A stretch of DNA of 64,000 nt from Xestospongia muta. Taxonomy: Eukaryota > Porifera > Demospongiae > Haplosclerida > Petrosiidae. Position numbers and translations under genes: made by a program. Positions within the stretch are counted from its first letter, which is position 1; every line of letters starts with the position of its first letter. Under the pieces are notes generated by a model, which was given only the letters and a program-made list of their open reading frames with translations, did no database searches and was not told the DNA's origin. Positions 31,241 to 44,612 of this stretch are shown piece by piece. Location: the NCBI GenBank assembly GCA_963693285.1, contig OY848923.1, positions 5,846,920 to 5,910,919 of the forward strand, in the 5' to 3' direction.

Positions 31241-31912
31241 GTTACATGATATGTATTCTTTTTTATTCTTAAATTGTGTAGGTAACTCACTCTAGTAAAA
31301 TGAGTGTCATGTTTAGCTTCTTCTACACCAATTGTAGTGTAACCCTTTCGTCTCTTGACAGCACACAGCCTGATGTTTGATTACCTCAGGACAAACCTTG
31401 CCAGATCGTTATAATCTCTCCGTTAAAACAAAATCTTTCATTGATCAAATTAAAGTTAACATTTTAAATATCTTAAATATTTCACAAACCAGTTCCAACA
31501 TTTCAGACTTTTCAAGCAATTTGAGAATTTACAATGGCTCTAGAATAATTTGATTGTACACTTTTCAGAGAGTAGAGTTATTTAATTCAAATTTTTCCAA
31601 CCTTCCAAACTAATTTTACTAATCAATAAGATTTTAATACAAACTTTCTTTTAATTTATGTAAATGTTTATCCTTTCCTTTATAAGTAGTCTTATCATTT
31701 ATGTAAACGTTTATTCTTTCCTCTGTAATGTTTATAAAAATCCCACGAATGCAGAAAGCAAACGTTTATTGTTTGTTATTCTCCAATAACAAACTTTTCT
31801 CAGTGCTCTACAAACATATTGCCCTGGCTTATAAAAAATGTGAGCACTTTCCTGTTGCACGTCCAGTTATTAGTCATTCTAGCAGGATATTAAAGATTTG
31901 GAGATATTGAAG
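31241..31912. other. Intergenic stretch before gene E
   Basis: AT-rich sequence with a trace of Reeler exon 3 around 31280-31320 and nothing else I recognise. It should include the promoter of gene E, but no clear motif is seen. Confidence 0.5.
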
Positions 31913-32476
31913 ATGAAAATCATTCTGTTCCTCTCAGGAATTTCCTTCATATCTGGGATAACCATAATTCCAAATAATTATACGGTTTCTTTGACTTTTA
32001 ATGGTTTATCTTGGCGGAGTATAAGTATAACTGCTTTTGCAGAGGAATCTTGTACATTTGGATTTTATAAACACTCAAACGGTGATACATACTATAATTT
32101 TTGCCAGTCATTGCCTAAATGTGGAATTTCATGGTCTGAAAGGAATGGGAACACTTTTCATTTTGGGACTCTCGTTAATGAGACTACGTTGTTTAAATAC
32201 AGATATAAATATTGTTACGTCGGATATTGGAATAGTGGCAGCTGCTATACGATCAATCAGGATTGGTTCGTATACGTTCCGTGCAAAAATTGTAGTGAAG
32301 AATTTCCAGCCCCAATTCCTGTCAGTACAACTGTTACATTCTCAACAGCTTTTTCATTTCCTACTGTTTTACCATGCGGAATTCCAACAAGCACTCCACT
32401 ATCAAAAGGTTCTGTAATACCAAGGAATACTCCGTTGCCAACTCCAAATTGCGGTGTTACGATTCCTTGTAAATAA
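31913..32476 (+). CDS. Gene E: single-exon secreted Cys-rich protein of unknown function
   Basis: Uninterrupted 187-codon frame, ATG chosen because it opens a signal peptide (MKIILFLSGISFISG). The mature part (about residues 18-125) has aromatic, beta-rich character with six or seven cysteines and N-glycosylation sites (NYT, NET, NCS). A Pro/Thr/Ser-rich C-terminal stretch with further cysteines follows (STPLSKGSVIPRNTPLPTP). I recognise no family. It has no intron while every neighbour is split into about twenty exons, and it is richer in CpG than they are (for example GTATACGTTCCGTGC). That could mean retroposition or transfer, or simply a different history. An AATAAA lies 102 nt after the stop. 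Confidence 0.7.
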   Translation: MKIILFLSGISFISGITIIPNNYTVSLTFNGLSWRSISITAFAEESCTFGFYKHSNGDTYYNFCQSLPKCGISWSERNGNTFHFGTLVNETTLFKYRYKYCYVGYWNSGSCYTINQDWFVYVPCKNCSEEFPAPIPVSTTVTFSTAFSFPTVLPCGIPTSTPLSKGSVIPRNTPLPTPNCGVTIPCK

Positions 32477-32577
32477 CTCACATTTTTTGACTATAATCCT
32501 AGTAGAGGATATCAGTAGTTAGTCCTAATAGAGGATATTAGTAGTTATCTGTTAATTAATATAGTTTCAGTTTATTA

Positions 32578-32583
32578 AATAAA
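32578..32583 (+). terminator. Polyadenylation signal of gene E
   Basis: AATAAA downstream of the stop. Between them (about 32497-32550) a ~27-bp unit around TAGAGGATAT is tandemly duplicated. Confidence 0.6.
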
Positions 32584-33019
32584 AAATTAAAATTTATGCA
32601 AAACGTTAAACTTATACTTGACTCAATATAGAATTGGTAGGCATGGAACTCAGTCTATTGAAAAAAATAATGATATTTCCGGACATGGCAATTTGGTATG
32701 CACATTATCTGGTATCGGGCGTGCACTGCTAAATGGCTCGATAATATCTGTCCTCTGTTTATAACGAAATTGTCCGGATTGGTTGAGTGTCATCATATGG
32801 TCAAATACGAGAGTCACACAGATAGTTTCTTCAAATCTTTCAGCTAAATTATCAAAAGAGTAATTAATTTTTCTAACTCTTTGTTGGGATTGAAATAGAT
32901 ATCTAATTGCAAGTTTTATATCCCATTCTTCTTACCAACACTATAGCTGCCACAGATGCTTGATCTAATGGAAAAATGAGGCATGATGTTAACTATTCCA
33001 CATATGAAATAGGTAATGG

Positions 33020-33200
33020 AGGTAGGTTTCAGATATGAAATTGATTGATATATACTCTCATTTTTCAATCTCTCCCTTTTTCATTTCATTGTGCCTTTAT
33101 GATTATTTCTCTCTTTTAACAGCTTTTGGGTTTTATTTTCATGTTTGTGGCTACAATGTTGAGGACCCTGCTGATAATAAAGAGATCAAATTATATTATG
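33020..33200 (+). pseudogene. b561 helix relic
   Basis: Matches the decayed b561 block at 20840-21010 and the second-helix exon of A/C (TTTCATTGTGCCTTTATGATT, then GGGTTTTATTTTCATG). Flanking exons are missing. Confidence 0.6.
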
Positions 33201-33435
33201 TCAATTGCCCTTTAGTTGCTTGCTATTAAAGCTACCAAAATGATAACTACTAACACAATGGCCACAAGATGAATTGCAGTAGCTATCTAACTGACATACA
33301 TTGGAGCAGACTAAATAGAACGAAATTAAAGTCACCAGCACCATTTTCTACACTCTCCTATCTACGTTCTTCTATATGCATGCATATCAGTGCATATGTT
33401 TTAATAGCCTTATTCATTTTATTTTAAAGAATATA

Positions 33436-33437
33436 TA

Positions 33438-33473
<36 letters not shown>

Positions 33474-33493
33474 TGTATGTATGTATGTATGTA
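33436..33493. repeat. (AT)n / (GTAT)n microsatellite
   Basis: A short AT run followed by about 13 GTAT units; the low-complexity frame through it is not a gene. Confidence 0.9.
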
Positions 33494-33559
33494 CAGACAT
33501 TGTATTTTGTAGCATCATACTGTGTACCAATATATACTATATCCATAGTGACCTAGTTA

Positions 33560-35270
33560 TTACCTTTAAAGGCTTCTTCTTAGCAGGTGGTTGAGGTATT
33601 GAATTGTCAATATTTTCATCATAAATGGCATCATCTTTCTTGATTCTTATTTTTCTTGTCATCTTTCTTTACATCACTTAGCTCATAAGCATCAAATTTA
33701 GGAGAAGATGACCTAAAGAGATACTTGTACTTCAGAAGGCTGTGCACCAAAGCAGAATGATCTGTTACAAGACATATAGAGTACTAAGTCTGCACATTTA
33801 TGCATTTACGTTCTTCAGGTGCCTTGTGTCCATAGAAAGTGTAAATGATAAAGAGAACAACTTGAATTGTCAACAAGAGCATCAAGAAGACAATGTAGAA
33901 TGGTAGAGTTTTAAATTATTCACTTCCAGCAAAGCAATCTCAATAGCAACGTTGATCACTACAGATAGTAAGAGAGAATGTAGTGTTGACAGAGTAGTAC
34001 TAGAATTAGTAGTAATACTGCTACAGCTTAGTAGTCTTATACTTACAGGCTAACAACAAACCTCCATATCCAATGATGTGAGCATGACTAAGATTGAATA
34101 TCCAGCGACTAGCATAACAAAAAAATCATAAAATTTAATTAGTATGTCATGTATGCTATTAGATACTAATACTTACTGAGGTCCTTTGGGGCTCCAACGG
34201 CAGATTGCAATTAATGGCTATTAGAGAAACATATTATATGAAAAATCAGAAAGGTGAGTAAAATATATGACAACTTACTTTAGAGTCAAATCCAATCAAA
34301 CTTCATATTGCTGTGTTCTTAACATAAGCTACACAGGCAAAAATAAATCCACCTGCCTCCACAAATAATGACCCAATCATAAGAACCCAATAAACTTGAT
34401 ACCATTCTTCATTAGGTAATGTTGGTTTCATCCACACAACAAGGTGTAGCAGTGTATTGATTGGAGTCTTTCAAAGGATTATGATGTTGTCTATTGATTT
34501 GAGGTGTTTCGGTGTGGTAACTTAAACTAGAACTTGTTTGATCTAATACACAAAATATTTAAAATAAAAGCTGGACATTATTGATTAAAATTTAAATTAC
34601 TATTGATACAGTTGTTATTGGAAAACTAAGAAACTTTCTGAACTAAAGCACCAAAATTAATTGCAAGTTTTGAAAACACAATACTTTTGCTTAACTGATT
34701 CACAAAAGCTCATTTACTTGATAAAAAAAAGCCTGTGATAATCCAAAGTGAATCATTTAAGTCATAATCCTGTCTTAAGTTTATTTCAGCTACAGGTCTA
34801 CTGGGTCTATTATCATAAGAAAGAAGAACATGTAGTCAAGCAATTAAATGTTGGGCAAGCATACAAACAAGAAATTCATCCATTAATGTTTTTAGCTTTT
34901 TGTGTACAGAGTCCTTCTTGAATAGTATCCAATTGGTTAGAAAAATGGAAACCCAATAGGTTCCAAGAGTCAATAATAGTTACAGTGTTACTTCTATTAA
35001 TTTGGCAACCTATAACATCAGTGTTATACTGAGAAAAAGATATAATCGTATTATAATATAATGACTGGTAAATCTTATGTCTACCATGTTTTGATCCTTA
35101 GAGAAGCCAACAGCCATCAATCCAGCTGCAGTACCCTCCATATAAATACATCTAAATATTGAAGATTTCCAATATTAGGTCCTATAGCTCGATAGAATGT
35201 ACATTGTTCTCTTTCACAGTTATTTGGTGTACAAAAGATTACAGGAAATGAAGATGATTCCATCTACCAA
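33560..35270 (-). pseudogene. Reverse-strand DOMON-b561 relic (F/G/H type)
   Basis: On the minus strand, in gene order: DOMON 1 exon at about 35265-35090 (FCTPNNCEREQCTFYRA), next DOMON exon at about 34995-34890 (TVTIIDSWN, NQLDTIQEGLCT), then b561 exons at about 34440-34285, 34220-34175, 34140-34047 (SRWIFNLSHAHIIGYG), 33965-33817 and 33790-33560 (HSALVHSLLKYKYLF, PPAKKKP). Frameshifts and stops are frequent and several exons, including DOMON 2, are not found. Confidence 0.8.
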
Positions 35271-35794
35271 AAGCAAATGTAGTAGATCATTTTGAAGACT
35301 TAAGGCACTGATACACTACTGACCTTGTCTGTTGAGGGACTGTTGATGGAACTGGTGTTGAAGTAGATTGAATGGAAGAACTTGACTAAAGAATAAACTA
35401 GATTCAGTTCTATACAAAGAATGTCCACTTACAGAAACAAAATTAATTGCTATCCATGAGTGGATTATAATGCTTAGAACTAAACTGTAGTGTTTCACTG
35501 TGATACAACAAAGTTGAAAAGCCAGAAAGTTGACCTAACAAGTTCTAAAATCAATTTCCTCCTTAAATTTTATGACTCACTGTCTGTTCTAAATCCTCTA
35601 ATTATTCAAAGTGATGTATTTAAATTCAAGTCTTGTCCTGCATTTTTTTATTCCACTAGATCTACTAAATCTGAAAACCATAAGGAATGAAGTTGGATTT
35701 AGGAAAAAAACAGAATACATTTTTGTAAATTACTTTATACTTTAATTTCTAAGTGGATACATGGAAATGTATGGTTATATGACTTACAGACACG
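35271..35794. other. Intergenic stretch, no gene seen
   Basis: Short open frames on both strands here have no family resemblance, no signal peptide and no splice context matching the neighbours. Confidence 0.5.
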
Positions 35795-35880
35795 AAATTC
35801 TTCCATTAGTGTATCCTGTATTATAAGTACACAGTCCTTCTTGTGTGTTATCTAGTTGTTTTAGGAAAAAAATTTGGGTT
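35795..35880 (-). pseudogene. DOMON 1 exon fragment
   Basis: Minus strand reads QLDNTQEGLCTYNTGYTNGR-like sequence, matching gene G exon 56267-56430. It lies right at the left edge of the second receptor duplication. Confidence 0.75.
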
Positions 35881-36324
35881 GGTTGGCTCTCTCTCTCTCT
35901 ATTTTAGAATCACTATGTATGTTGTCATAAAGTATTAGCTGATTATGTACAAGATTTTGATCATCATGCTAACTATAAAGGTATATCTTGAACACAGCAC
36001 TCATTGACTTATAATGAGATAATCCCTTTACTATAAATTGTTAATTATTTAAACAATATTTTATTATTGTTATAGCCTACATATTTATATGGAAATCTTT
36101 TTAACATTGTTAGAAAAATAGCATTTGTGATGTTATTTTTTAAAATTTGCACATCTTTTTTCTTTGGCTATTGATTAGTTTAATTTGGTCAGGTATATCT
36201 AGTCTATTGTTGTAGCCATAGTCTGTGTTATCATGACATTAGCCACACCTCCTTATACCAAATCCTCCCCCTCTTTACTGTATTAAAAGCAGAATATATT
36301 TTCAGAATATAGAGCAATGCAAAC

Positions 36325-39300
36325 ATGTTGTTAAAGATATTGATATTGTGTTGTTTGTTACTACTAGTACAACTAGGAGATGGACAAGAACCTACCAACA
36401 GACCTAGTAATGGTAAGTAGTTGTTGTTAGAGTGATCATTAATATATACTTCATAATAACAGGTGTACAACTGTATCTACCCTATGAGTTTAGGATAATA
36501 CCAGACTTCTCAATGATATATGCTGGACAGTTTTTTAATGTTGATCAGAATGAGGATAGTGATAATACTGTTGATGCCTTGTGGTGTCAGAGTGCTAATA
36601 ATGGTTCTAATATTGGACTGTGGTATTATCCTAATGGTAATCAAGTACCTTTGTTTACTGGAGCATTTGATGATAGTTCAGCACCAAGTCCAATATTCTC
36701 TAAGAGGTTCACAGGTCAGATTGCACTAGCTAGAAAAGCTGGACTATTTGGTTATGAAGGTCTGTACACCTGTATCATTCCCAATGAGAGTGGAGTGAAC
36801 CAAACACTAGTGGTAGGAGTATACAGAAATGCTGCTTACAATATCAATGGTCAGTGACTGAGTTCATGTAGTAATAAAGTGGTGATATATCTTCCTCCTA
36901 TATAGATGGTCCTGATGCAGACTCCTCCATGAAATTCACTCTTGTCTCCACAAGAAATGTCAACCCTCCAGTCTTCACTCTCAGCTTCAATGTCTCTGAT
37001 GGACCTCCCACTGATGTCAATTGTACAGATGGAAGTAACCCATTTACCATTGCTAGTGGTGATCTGTCTCGTGTGGTAGTGAATGGATCAGGATCTGTTA
37101 CACAGGTGACAGTGACAGTGAGGATGAGACAGGCTGGTACCTACCAGTGTATTGTCTCCAATGCCAGAGTAGATGCTGGTACTATTGATAGTGTTACTGC
37201 TACAAGTAGTAGTAGTACATCACAACCTATAACAGGTTAGTAAATTGCTGAGTAGGATGGTATACATATTCTCTCTTTGTTATAGTTGCTGGTACTCCTA
37301 CTGGTCTGATTGCTACAAGACTAAACACAGGTCTGACACATGTACAACTCTCCTGGTCATCTGGGTTAGGAGTAGCTGGTTATGAGGTGTTCTATCAACT
37401 CAGTAATGGTAGTGGTTCTGTAATGAGTGCTGGAATTACCACTAACACAATGTTGAATATAACATCAGGACTGACTTTATATAGTAAATATGACTTCTTT
37501 GTAATATCATATGGCAGTGAAGGTAGTACAGTACTACCTAGTGATCATAGTAACAATGTTAATATGACATTCTGTAAGTAAATATTCTATTGTTTATTAT
37601 TGTGACCTCTCTATAGCTAAACCCTTAGTTACTCTGACACTTTCTACCACTAATATCACTATTACTATGACATGGATACCACTTTCATTTGCTCCTCCTA
37701 CTTATGAGGGTTTTCGTCAATGTCATAGACTATGTGAACAGTCTTTAGGTCCTATTATATCCAGTATTTCATCAATTTTATCACCATATACATTTACTGG
37801 TATTGATCCTGGTACTTACTGTATTGTTTCTCTTATTGGAGTATATGGTAGTGAGCTAGCTGTCCTGGGTGCTGAAAATACCACTACACTCTTGTTTGGT
37901 AAACTATGTTATATTATCATATTTATAATTATTATGTTGTTCTCATATTATCTACAGTACCCACATCATCGGTCAGTAATATCACTATATCATCAGTTGA
38001 GGCAAGGTCCATAACTGTGTCATGGGATGAGGTACCTTGCTCTGGACAGAATGGACCCATCACTGGTTACTTGCTCTACTACACTGACACAACATTCAGT
38101 GACACTGTTAACATCACTGGAGGAGACAACAGACAGTACAACCTCACAACACTCACACCTTACACTAACTACACTGTGACAGTAATAGCATACAATGATG
38201 CTGGGACTGGACCAGCAAGTAATGAGGTAATACAACAGACAGGAGAAGATGGTAAGAGTAGCATAATATTTATAAAGTAAATTAATAATCATTATAGAAC
38301 CTGGTGTGGTATTTGGTCTACGGTTTAGTGGTGTTGGTATGGAGCTAATCAGCATAACATGGGATATACCCACAGTACCCAATGGTGTTATTATCATGTA
38401 TGAGATACGTTATAGAGTGGCTAACAGTAATGGTCCATATAATATGACTAATACAACCACCACACAGTACAGTATAGGAGGACTACTACCTAACACTAAC
38501 TATACCATTGGAGTGAGAGCATATACCAGTGTAGGACCAGGAGAATGGAATGACACATATGCCTCAACAACATTAGGTTTGTTAATTTAATAACATTTCA
38601 TTCACTTTTAAGTACATGTCTTTCTTTACTAATTCTAGTTGTTCAAGACTTCATTGTGACACCACTTAATACAACAGCAGTATGGTTGATGTGGAAAACT
38701 CCTCAAATACCTGACATACTTTATTACACAGTGTATTATAACAAATCTAATGACAGAGGAATGATGAATTTCTCTTCTAATGCTATCAATTGTGTCATAG
38801 GAGGTCTAGTTCCTAATAGTGCTGACTATCAGTTCACAATATCAGTGACCAATGAAGTTAGTGTTGGAGTATATCAAGAGGGCCCACAAACACAACTGAC
38901 TTCTCCTGGTATGTAATCTACTCACAGTATCTACATAAGCTATTTACCTAATAAGGAATATTGATAGTAACTGTTTGCATGACAAGGAAATGACAGTATT
39001 GATTATATTATAATAACAGTATGTGTTTAAGTACACAATAATAAATGAAGCAAGTATATTTTAGATATAGATAAATGTAATTTAGTTCTAGTCACATAAC
39101 CATGCCAATTAAGCATGTTATTATTGATTGAATTGGTCAATATACATATGAGGGCTAAAAGTGTTAACTGAAAGAGCCTGCATATGACAAATGTAAATAC
39201 AATTTAGAATGGAAATTAACTTAGTATAACAATATAATACAGAATGTCTTTTTATTTATACATAGGTCAAGCTCCAGTTGTGGTTACAATTATGACGTAT

Positions 39301-42300
39301 TGTTGTAGAATTGTTGAGGAAACCTTTCAATTTTTTTTCATTATAGAGACAGTCAAAGGATTAGTACTAAATCCTATTTATTCAGTGAGAAAGATAGATG
39401 AACTTCATAACAGTGATATTCAAGACCTTGGTATCATCAACATTACTCATGAAAATGATACATATACAAATGTGACAATAGTATTTGAAATGCTAATGTT
39501 TCAAGACAGAGGAAAGTACATGTGTATAGTAAATTATACTAGTGCTGCTACAAATGGTTCTGTATCTTTTACATCACAACCAGAAATAGTGTCTGTTGAA
39601 TGTAAGTATAATTCTTATATATGATTACATATATAGAGCTGTGATATCCTTTCCCAGTAGTTTATGTTGTACATAGAGATATATGTCTAAAGTCATCAAT
39701 CCAACATTATATGAAGATTCATTTATATATAATCTTCATGATTAAAGGATATATATATTGTTTCCATTTATCAATATTTCTTGTTATAATTTAGTTCCTC
39801 CACTTGAACCTAACATCACCAAAAGTTACTATGGATCAGTCTATGCTGGTACACCATTAACACAGAATTGTTCATTACAGCTGGATGAATTGGTAGATAT
39901 TAACACAATAGTGTCATTTCAATGGACAAAAGATGGAATGATTGTTCAAGAAGATTCTCGAGTTACTATTAGTTTCATTACTATTTCTTCATTGGAATAT
40001 GTATCCTCTCTCTCCTTTAATCCATTGAATATAACAGATAATGGACAATATCACTGTTATGTTACTGTGGTACCAAATGTGACTGACAATTATGTACTCA
40101 ATGCTAGCGCAAATACTGCTGGAAGTATTTCAGTGAATAGTGAGTTAAAAATAATTGGTACATTTAATTTAAACTATTTAAATAGAATTGTTATTTATGA
40201 GGAATTGAAGAATATATATAATTAATGTGTTTAAAACAGTAGCAAAGTAATTGATCAAAGAAAGCTAACTTGTCTTTATAATGATAGTATTAACACTGAA
40301 AGTAAACATATTTAAATGAACTAATTGGAAACCTTAACCTTATGTCATCAACATTTTACAAGAAACATAAGAATTAATGAAATGTAATCACAGATGGCAT
40401 AGTATAACAATATAATAAATGATGTTATATATATCTTCTTCTATTACAGGTCTTCCTAATCCAATTGTTAACATTATAACTAGTGGAAATCAATCTCTTG
40501 GTGGAACCTATAATATAACATGTATTGTGAGTGTAGTAGACAGACTAATAGTAAACCCTACTATTGACTGGAGAAAGAATTCATTAATAAATTCTAATAA
40601 TGAAGGTGACACACTCAGTGTAACACCAACTGTTATTGGAAATAATGCTCAGTCTTTGATATTTTCATCACTTAATACTTCGGATGCTGGACAATATACA
40701 TGTCAAGCTACTACAACAGTACCTAACATTGCTACTACAACAGCCAACTCAAACAGAAGTATACAGATACAAGGTACATATTATAAAATATTATTAATAA
40801 TTTATGGCATTACTTTCTAGTTCCTACTCCTGATGTAAGTATTAGCTTATCAAGACAGACTGACCTCTTAGCTGGTAGTAATCTTAACATTACATGTACC
40901 ACTACTCTTAACTCAAGGGTTAACACACCTGTTACCATAGCAACAACTTGGACAATGAGATCAAAAAGTCTTCAAAATGATGCTAGATTGACAATATACA
41001 GTGCTACAAAGACAAGCAGTAACCAGTATCAGTCAGTGCTTCATTTTAATACACTTAGCAGCACTATAGACTCAGGCAATTATGTATGTAATGTAACTGT
41101 TAATTCAGACTCTAACTACACTTATGTTACTGGTTCTAATAGTGTTACTACTACAATATCTCTGACTGTTACAGGTATATATGTCCTATATTGAATCACA
41201 ATAATGTCATTGGCATTCTATAGATCCTACCATTGGAAACTTTGCTACATTGCCAGACTCATTTCTGGGTCTGGAGACATCTTGTTCTGACTCCGATCCT
41301 TATGATAACTTTACTCTAGTGTGTACTGCTAGTAAACCAGCTCTAGTAATGCCAGTTCTTGAAGTGATTTGGTTACATAATGGTACTGAACGTCAAGGGG
41401 TAGTTACCACAAACAATGGTATCATGATTAATACATTGAGTGTTATTACCAGTAAAACTAGTGACTCTGGCAGCTATACCTGTCAAGCTACCCTAGTCAT
41501 ACCTGACTCAAGCAACATCACAACATCAGAAACAAGTAGTATAATAATAAAATGTAAGTAACAATACTCTATTATATAATATGTGTGTGTGTGACCGTTT
41601 TAGCTTCACAACTTCCCTACTCTGCCCAAGACATAAGGGTTGTGTCTTTAATGAATACTATTGCTACCATCTCTTTCACTATTCCAAGCATTGCGTACAC
41701 ACCAGAGACTTATACTATACAATACATTGGTCTAGACTTGCAGAATATGCTGAAAGGCAGTATAAGTGAACAGAGTCCTAATATTACAGCTACTAATATG
41801 AAATATCAGATCACATTAACGGGTCTAGAAGAAGCTAACACTTATAACTTCACTGTTGTATCTACTAATTGTATTGGTAATACTAGTAGTCAAACAATGA
41901 GCTTTACCACTCTACCAGCATGTAAGTAAAATGACATCTCTTGATATTATTATATTTAATGTATTTATTTATTTTACAGTACCAACTGGTACACCTCTAA
42001 ATTGTAATGTCACTGTGCATAATGACAGTGTGACTTTACAATGGAATGAACCAGAAAAAGAGTTACAAAATGGGCATCTACTAGGATATAACTTAACATG
42101 TCGACAACAAGGCTCCAATGAAACATTAATGGGACTACCAAATACACAGGTGTCAACTAATACTATGGTTGTTGTATTATACTTGTCACCTTATACTGCT
42201 TACAACTGTGATTTATCAGCTATTAATGTAGTAGGTGAAGGACCTGCTTTACAATGTTCATTTGTTACTGTAGAAGACAGTAAGAAAAGTATACATTATC

Positions 42301-44292
42301 TATGCTGTTTAAATAATTTCCAAATAGGACCTAGTGATGCTCCTCAAAACTTTACTTCCACTCCAACTAAAACTGATGTTACATTTAACTGGAGACATCC
42401 AGCTACTCCTAATGGGATTATTATACAATATAATCTCACTGTAAACAACTTGAATACTAACCAAGCTTTTGTAGAGATTATTGATGTGACTCCTAACCAA
42501 GAAACTGTGTCCAAGACTATTAATGGATTCTCTCCCTATCAGAATTACACAGCTACTGTTTCAGCTAGTACAGTAGTTGGATATGGACCTAGTGCTACTA
42601 CTGAAGGAAGAACTGATCCTGATAGTAAGCAGATATAATAATAAGTTTTAAATCTTTAAATTTCATTTCTTTTGCTCTAGTTTCATCAGCTGTCAATTTA
42701 TTAACAATTCCAATTCAAATTACTAACGTCTTAGTTATCACTTCTATACCTGTTGTCAACGATTCTACTGTTAACCTCACTTGGACTCCTCCTATCTCAC
42801 CCAATGGATATATTAGTGGTTATAATATAGCAGTAGATAATAAAAGAAATCATCCAAATGTCACAACCTTTGTTCTGAGTACTTCCGATGCAAATATTTA
42901 CACTAATTTGATCACTCAACTAGGTGAATTACTAAAAGCCTAATATCTCAATGTTTGCTTCTATTATATAGTGGCTGGTATTCCTTATTACATTACAATT
43001 GGTGGTGTCAATGAAGTTGGTCAAGGAGATAATGTAACTATTACTGTATTCAGTCAGCCATTAAGTATGTAAAAAGATGAAATGTCTTGAAATATCACCT
43101 CATTCCTTAATGTCTTCTTTAGTACCTATTCAAAATCCTGTAGACATTAAAGCCTCTCGATCTCAAGATAGTCATTCAATCATTGTCACATGGTCTCCAT
43201 CAACATTTGAAGATGTTGGAGCATTTTTTATATACAAAATTACAGCCACTTCTGGTAACAGTAATGATAAACGTCGTCAGGTAGCCAATCCTGTAGTACA
43301 ATATGAACCTTACAATGAAACATCAACTGTCCTTACTGGACTTGATCCTAGAGAGGAATATTCTATCACAGTGAGCTATGTAATACTTGGTCAAAATGGA
43401 GAAGTAACTGGTCCAGATAGTAATCCTATTCAAATTCCTCCTAGTAAGTCATTATAATGGCAATCAAGTTGCTGTTAATTCTCCCCAAATAGATATAAAC
43501 ACTGTAACTCAACTTCCTTCTAGTACTACAATTACAATAAGTAGGACATCAATTGTTATAAGTGATATAATAATTGCCAGTACAACTAACATAGGTAAAC
43601 TAATTAAGCTTGAAATATTATGATTTCTGTCTTACAGTACCACCTACAAGCTCTACAGATGATGGTTCCAGTAGTACTGTATTGGTCATTGGTTTAGCAG
43701 TTGTGTTGGGGATTGCATTTATTATTATTATTATTCTGGTTTTAACTGTCCTATGTATGTATAAGAAAAAACTCAATACTTTTGAACTGAATAGGTAACT
43801 TAATTAAACATTTATTGAAGACATCTAATGTGTTTAAACACAGATACAAAGAGGAGGGTATTTCTATGACCCTAAGTCAAAGTTATATTACAGCCAATAA
43901 ACATACCTTATTGTTAGTTGCTTTGTACTATAGCGTGGTATTATTTTGTCTTTCCACTGTATTTTAGAAGTGCTCCTGCAGAGCCACTATATGACAATAT
44001 TTTAGACAAGCCTTCAGCAAATACAGATTATGAGATACCAGTGTCTCCATGTACAGCTTATGATACTACTCAATTTACATTGTTAGTTGCTTAATACTAT
44101 TGTTTGCTATTATTTATGATTCCATTGTCTTATAGAAGCATTCCTGCAAAGCCGTCAAATGACAATATTTTAGATAAGTCTACAACAACTGTGGACAATG
44201 ACATACCAGTGATTCCATGTCCAGCTTATGATACTATTCAAAATACAAATACACAATCATTAGAAGACTCATATACATATGTTGCAATATAA
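36325..44292 (+). CDS. Receptor D2: Ig/fibronectin-III single-pass membrane receptor
   Basis: A 2,002-residue paralog of D1 with the same 23 exons: 36325-36412, 36463-36849, 36906-37235, 37286-37573, 37617-37898, 37958-38251, 38298-38576, 38639-38908, 39266-39601, 39795-40139, 40450-40773, 40821-41174, 41224-41553, 41604-41921, 41980-42279, 42328-42624, 42681-42923, 42972-43064, 43123-43443, 43493-43594, 43638-43794, 43968-44081, 44136-44292. All are open with matching phases. Most change is in exon 2, in the first ~25 residues of exon 9, and in exons 13 and 14; the second FN3 array and TM are near-identical. Tail tyrosines are kept (YDNI, DYEIPV, AYDTTQ, AYDTIQ) but the last motif is YVAI rather than YIDI. 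Same inferred role as D1. Confidence 0.9.
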
Positions 44293-44336
44293 CCTTAGTT
44301 ATGTTACTGCTGTTGTTAGTATATTTGTTGTGGACA

Positions 44337-44342
44337 AATAAA
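44337..44342 (+). terminator. Polyadenylation signal of D2
   Basis: AATAAA at the same distance from the stop as in D1. Confidence 0.7.
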
Positions 44343-44507
44343 ATAACAAAAAATGTTTCATTATATGGTGTTTATTTTATTCTTCTGATATAATCAATAA
44401 TGTGAATGTGATGATAGACTAATATTTTAACTAATTCATTGATCATTTATATTGCATATAACATATATGTATTGAGTAGTATAAACATCACAGTGTTTTC
44501 ATATGTT

Positions 44508-44508
44508 A

Positions 44509-44540
<32 letters not shown>

Positions 44541-44565
44541 TATACATATATACATATATATGTAT
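44508..44565. repeat. (AT)n microsatellite
   Basis: Imperfect TA/TATATG run in the 3' flank of D2; the D1 flank has only a short version. Confidence 0.9.
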
Positions 44566-44612
44566 GCACTGATTGACAGTTGTGTAGTTTATATAATTTT
44601 AATGGATGTCAT

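Larger units (their letters stand above)
35888..44612 (+). repeat. Segmental duplication, copy 2 (contains receptor D2)
   Basis: Colinear with 21970-30606, including 5' flank, introns and 3' flank. Confidence 0.85.

Noticed and set aside
32257..32481. 74-codon minus-strand frame
   Set aside because: Antisense of gene E without a supporting motif.
33376..33594. 72-codon frame with a Tyr/Val/Cys/Met repeat
   Set aside because: It is the translation of a GTAT microsatellite.
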